Assembly (NCBI GenBank): GCA_020091685.1
Contig: CM034608.1
Span: 10,850,522 to 10,914,521 of the forward strand
Direction of reading: 5' to 3'
DNA length: 64,000 nucleotides
DNA from: Lutjanus erythropterus
Lineage: Eukaryota > Chordata > Actinopteri > Lutjaniformes > Lutjanidae
The notes under the pieces are model-generated. The model saw nothing but the letters and a program-made list of their open reading frames with translations. It ran no database searches and was not told where the DNA came from. Below are positions 60,331 to 64,000 of the stretch, one piece after another (position 1 is the first letter of the stretch; the number at the start of each line of letters is the position of its first letter). The position numbers and the translations under genes are program-made.

Positions 60331-63208
60331 CACTCTGATCCACAGTTTAGATCAAGGAGAAGAGGGATGAAGAGTCCCGGCTGCGTACTTTAAACAGTTT
60401 ACATTGGGCATCCCCAAAACACACACACACACACACACACAAGTACTGCAGACGTCCTCCACAAAACTCCCTCACACGCACACAAAGGGAAGCAAACACA
60501 GACACATCCACACATATACAAACCCACACAAATAAGTGGAACACATGCAAGGAATCATTAGAGAACAGATGTTGTCTGTAATGCACACAGAAATTCACTG
60601 TAAAAATCATGCACATATCACACCTGTTTTTCTGCTTCAGTTCATCCCTCTGATCCCTCTTGTGGTGAGTAATAACACTGCAGCATCCACATGGTAAAAC
60701 ACTTGGTGCGCTTGGTTTTTCCTGTGGGTTGGGTGGGGGCTGTTATGGAACATGCATTATGGGGGGCTCATGATGAAATAAACAGAGAAGGAGCCATTTA
60801 AGGGTCAGAGAAAAATCATTTGTTCTTGCTGTCTGTGTCTTTCCCATTGTAATAACCAGCAATTTGTGTGTTGAAATCGACAAATCGATGTAGTTAATTC
60901 TTCATCATCTGGATTCTTCATGTCTGTCTGTGTTCATGGCTCAGCCCCACTGTTTGTTGAAAGACCTGACTTCAAATAATGCTGAGGAAGTTTTCGGGCA
61001 CGTGCCATTTGCTGTGGGTACGTCTGTGGATGTGGTTGTATTTTACTGCTGTTCCACACACTTACCATAAACCACACCAGAAAACAGCAGCCTAGGTGGA
61101 GCCACTGCCTCCCATTTATTTTCTATGAGGTGCAGCAAATCACTCATGCTGAGCATGACTGGTGTGACGTTGGCACAGTGCAAACAGGACCTGAGGATGG
61201 TGCTGTTGGTCACTCTGTCAGTCCATCTTTTCAAGACTTTGTTCAGAGACAATCTGAAATGGCCTATTTTTATGTTAAGTTGATGATTTTCAATGAATTT
61301 TAACATTTTATACTTTGCTGCCAGAATAAAATTTCCACCTGTACACGAGAAATACAGAAAAGTCTCATGTTTGCATTGCATGTTTTTATATATTTTCTTT
61401 TTTTGCTCGTGTTGCACCCCAGCGCTCTACAGTAATTTAGATTTAAGTGATTTAAGGGACCTTAGACTGGAATGATGGGGTGTTTGGGTTCGTTAGATTC
61501 AGGTAGCGACCACAAAGGTTTACCTATATTGGGTGAAACTCAAATTTCCCTGATTATGAGCAAAACTGTTCCACTTATCACAATTCACCTTTATATTTAA
61601 ATGACTGGACCCAGACAACTTTTTTTAAATAAAAAATATAAATTTACTTAAACTTTAGTTGTATAAAATATTGCAAAATTGGCCTAAGAACACACGCACC
61701 CTTAAAAAATAAAATAATTACAAATTTACTCCCATTTACTTGCATGTTAGAAAATACCAGCAAACCAAATCACCTTGGCCCAAATAAAAGCAATATTACC
61801 CCAGACTCAGGCTTACCAAACCTTACTTGTTACTGCTGTTACTATTCACTAGAACAGTTAGCTTCAGATCACGTACAGACATTCGCCTTTATTAACAAGG
61901 CTAACAACCGCAGGAACACCCGAAAAGACCTATCGTTTTGGATATGCTCTGACCCAGTTGACAAGCCATCACCATTCGGCCCTTGTCTTGTCCCTTTTTC
62001 CTGTTTCCACGACACCGACTTCAAGAACTGAGTATTCATTTGCTGTCTATCCCTTGACAGGTGCCACTGTAACAGGTTTATAGAGGGGCTTTGGTCAGGT
62101 AAGACTATTCTACATGTTCTAGAGGATGCATGCAAACCTGGAAAAATATGATCTGGTATATACAAATATGTTTAATTATTATGTTTATTTGCAAGCAATA
62201 CAAAGAACTATCATTCTTAAAGGAAAGTAAGTGAGCCAAAATCAGCATTATTATGTAAAGTAACAAATAACATTACAACACACCACATTTATAAAGAAAC
62301 AAAACATTGTTCATCTGAAAGGCAAGTCTCATTTGACATGAGATCTCTTCATTAAATAAAACAAACAAAAAGAAAACAAAAGTTGCTTTGTGCACTCCAC
62401 ATGACAAAGAAGACTGATGGCACAAAAGACGTTGGTAATACTGGACTGAAATTGTGTAATAACATAACCCTAATTCAATTTAAGTCATTTGAGATGAGAC
62501 CAGGGAGCAGTTTGATCTGTAAGAGACAGTTTCTATCTTTGTGAGAACCAATTAAAGATTTACTCTGTCAGAATGAAGATATTTTTGAACACTGAGGACA
62601 TCTCAGCCATTCTTCACCTGCTAAAGATTCTATTTCAAGGCGCAGGAGTGACTTTAGTTAATGAGCTTCTGCAAAATTATAATGAAACAAATGTGTGTGT
62701 CTGTTTCAGTGAGATATTTATGGTCGATGATGACGCACATCGGAAGAATTCATTAATAATCTTAAAACAAATTGCACCGATACTGTAATTCACTTGTCAT
62801 GCCAAACTCTGTGTGTCAAACACTGTCAAAAAGTACAATTAACAGAAAAATAGACAAATATGAACAACATCATTAAAAAGAAACAAAAAAGTTAAACGAG
62901 AATGCCCATAAATGGAATAGCAAATTGTCTATAAAAACAATCAACAGCATTGTTTTAAAGTGATTGTGTGCCACTGTGGAATTAGAGACAATAAAGATTT
63001 TAATTACTATGAAGCATTAACTGTCATGTCCATTCTCTTTTAAACCCCAGTGTTTAGTAATCAGATCATCTGCAACAGCTTGACAGCTCAAAATAAAGAA
63101 GAAAACAGTTCCTCATGCAATGAATGAAGCATAATTTTTGATTGCATTTGTATGTAAAAGAGTTATCAGAGGATATCTGTATGGTTAGTGACTTCACGTC
63201 TTCAAAGG

Positions 63209-63966
63209 TTAAAGGTGCTATTTGTAAGATATGGTCACCTGTCAAAGGTAACTCCAAACATGTACCCTGACTGCAAGACAAGTTTCCCTCTTGGGATAAT
63301 AAAATCGTCTGAATTCTGAACAAATAAGGGGCAGTGTATCACCAGAGTAACTGCTAACTGCTGCTAACTATACTTATTGTTGTACAGCTTCTCTTAGCTA
63401 GTTTGCTAATTTAGGTTTGCGCTAATTGGCCTATAAGCTGACTTGTGTCTGCCTGGACCATGAGCTTAGACCAGTCTGTCCGTGAACACAGCCTGTGAGA
63501 CCAACAGAGGCTAATTTCATGTCACCAACAACAGTACCATGGTGATTTACAGTGGCTCCAACCAGGACTCTGAATCCAGGAACAACAAAGACATGGCAGG
63601 CAGGCAGGAGTGTAAGGAAGGTTGGGCATCAACAGCATATGGAGCTAGAATATTTTCTCATCTAACTTCATGAATTAAGCCTTTATTTTGACCGAACATG
63701 AGTTGGTGTTTATCGGAACAGTAGAAAGACTAACCAAGATGGTTTTGTTGGATTTTATTTTGTTCGAATCAAATGTGTTTTATAATGATTTAACATTATT
63801 ATTTAGTTCAGTATCTTGAATTCAGAAGGCATAGGGTTGTTTTTTCTGTTTAATTAGGGCAAGGTATAAGGTAGGTGTAAGAATATTTCCTTTCTTCTTG
63901 AGTTTATTTTGTTTATTTATCAGACTAAATACAATTCTGGTCATATCTTACATGTTGCACCTTTAA
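63209..63966. mobile_element. TTAA-flanked MITE (AAGGTGC...GTAAGATATGGTC family), copy 2
   Basis: The left end reads TTAAAGGTGCTATTTGTAAG then ATATGGTC. The reverse complement of the right end reads TTAAAGGTGCAACATGTAAG then ATATGACC. TTAA flanks both sides. It is related to 50998-51535 but has a different, longer interior. It is non-coding. Confidence 0.8.
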
Positions 63967-64000
63967 GGCTCTGGGGTCAAGAGATAGAGTTTATTCATGC

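Larger units (their letters stand above)
56972..63208. other. Downstream intergenic region, no gene recognised
   Basis: Microsatellites are (GT)n at 59170-59235 and (CA)n at 60419-60441; poly-T lies at 58440-58450. A + strand purine-rich tract occupies about 59930-60330. The block 59280-59400 has CpG dinucleotides and a CCAAT box (GGGCCAATCAGAGCC) but no associated exon that I can recognise. AATAAA occurs at 58760 and 62985. The minus-strand frame 61043-61417 (124 codons) and plus-strand frame 61744-62031 match nothing I know. Confidence 0.45.

Noticed and set aside
61043-61417. 124-codon minus-strand frame
   Set aside because: The sequence matches no family I know and could be chance or an unrecognised repeat, so it is not reported as a gene.
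1-64000. CRISPR array, operon, prophage or biosynthetic cluster
   Set aside because: The window is vertebrate nuclear DNA. Regular spacer-repeat arrays and adjacent co-oriented genes are absent, and the only regular tandem arrays are microsatellites and one minisatellite.

Overview
This 64 kb window looks like nuclear DNA of a teleost fish, probably a percomorph. It is AT-rich and intron-dominated. It is dense in CA/GT microsatellites and in degenerate DNA transposons and retroelement fragments of kinds I know from fish genomes. There is no prokaryotic-style gene packing, no rRNA, no tRNA that I could see and no CRISPR array.

I can support one gene, lpar1, which encodes lysophosphatidic acid receptor 1, a rhodopsin-class GPCR. 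It lies on the + strand. Its coding region is split over two exons: 32625-33363 (N-terminus to the start of TM6) and 49818-50134 (rest of TM6 to the C-terminal PDZ-binding motif). A phase-1 intron of 16,454 bp separates them. Joined, they encode 351 residues with every hallmark of the family. A CpG-rich exon ending at a consensus splice donor at 6933/6934 is a good candidate for the lpar1 5' UTR exon and promoter. That would make the gene about 44 kb or more.

Layout: 1-6400 is upstream flank packed with repeats (a GGTAACACT-type MITE, an LTR, hAT-like fragments, an element ending in GGGG-AGAC-type inverted repeats). 6400-7320 is the putative promoter and first exon. 7320-32607 is the putative first intron, with foldback elements, a perfect 446 bp palindrome, a Tc1 remnant, an RTE-type LINE tail, a purine tract and fish interspersed repeats. 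32608-33363 is the main coding exon. 33364-49817 is the TM6 intron, holding another foldback copy, a LINE reverse-transcriptase relic on the minus strand, and a minisatellite nested in a hAT-like element. 49818-50134 is the last coding exon. From 50135 on come the 3' UTR and downstream flank, with TTAA-flanked MITEs, more fish repeats, a short near-perfect hairpin and a 1 kb MITE. No neighbouring protein gene could be recognised.

I did not find an undescribed enzyme system. The most unusual structural features are the perfect palindrome at 9915-10360 and the foldback family on either side of it. Repeat family names rest on sequence memory and on terminal inverted repeats seen here, not on a database search. 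Edges given as round numbers are approximate.
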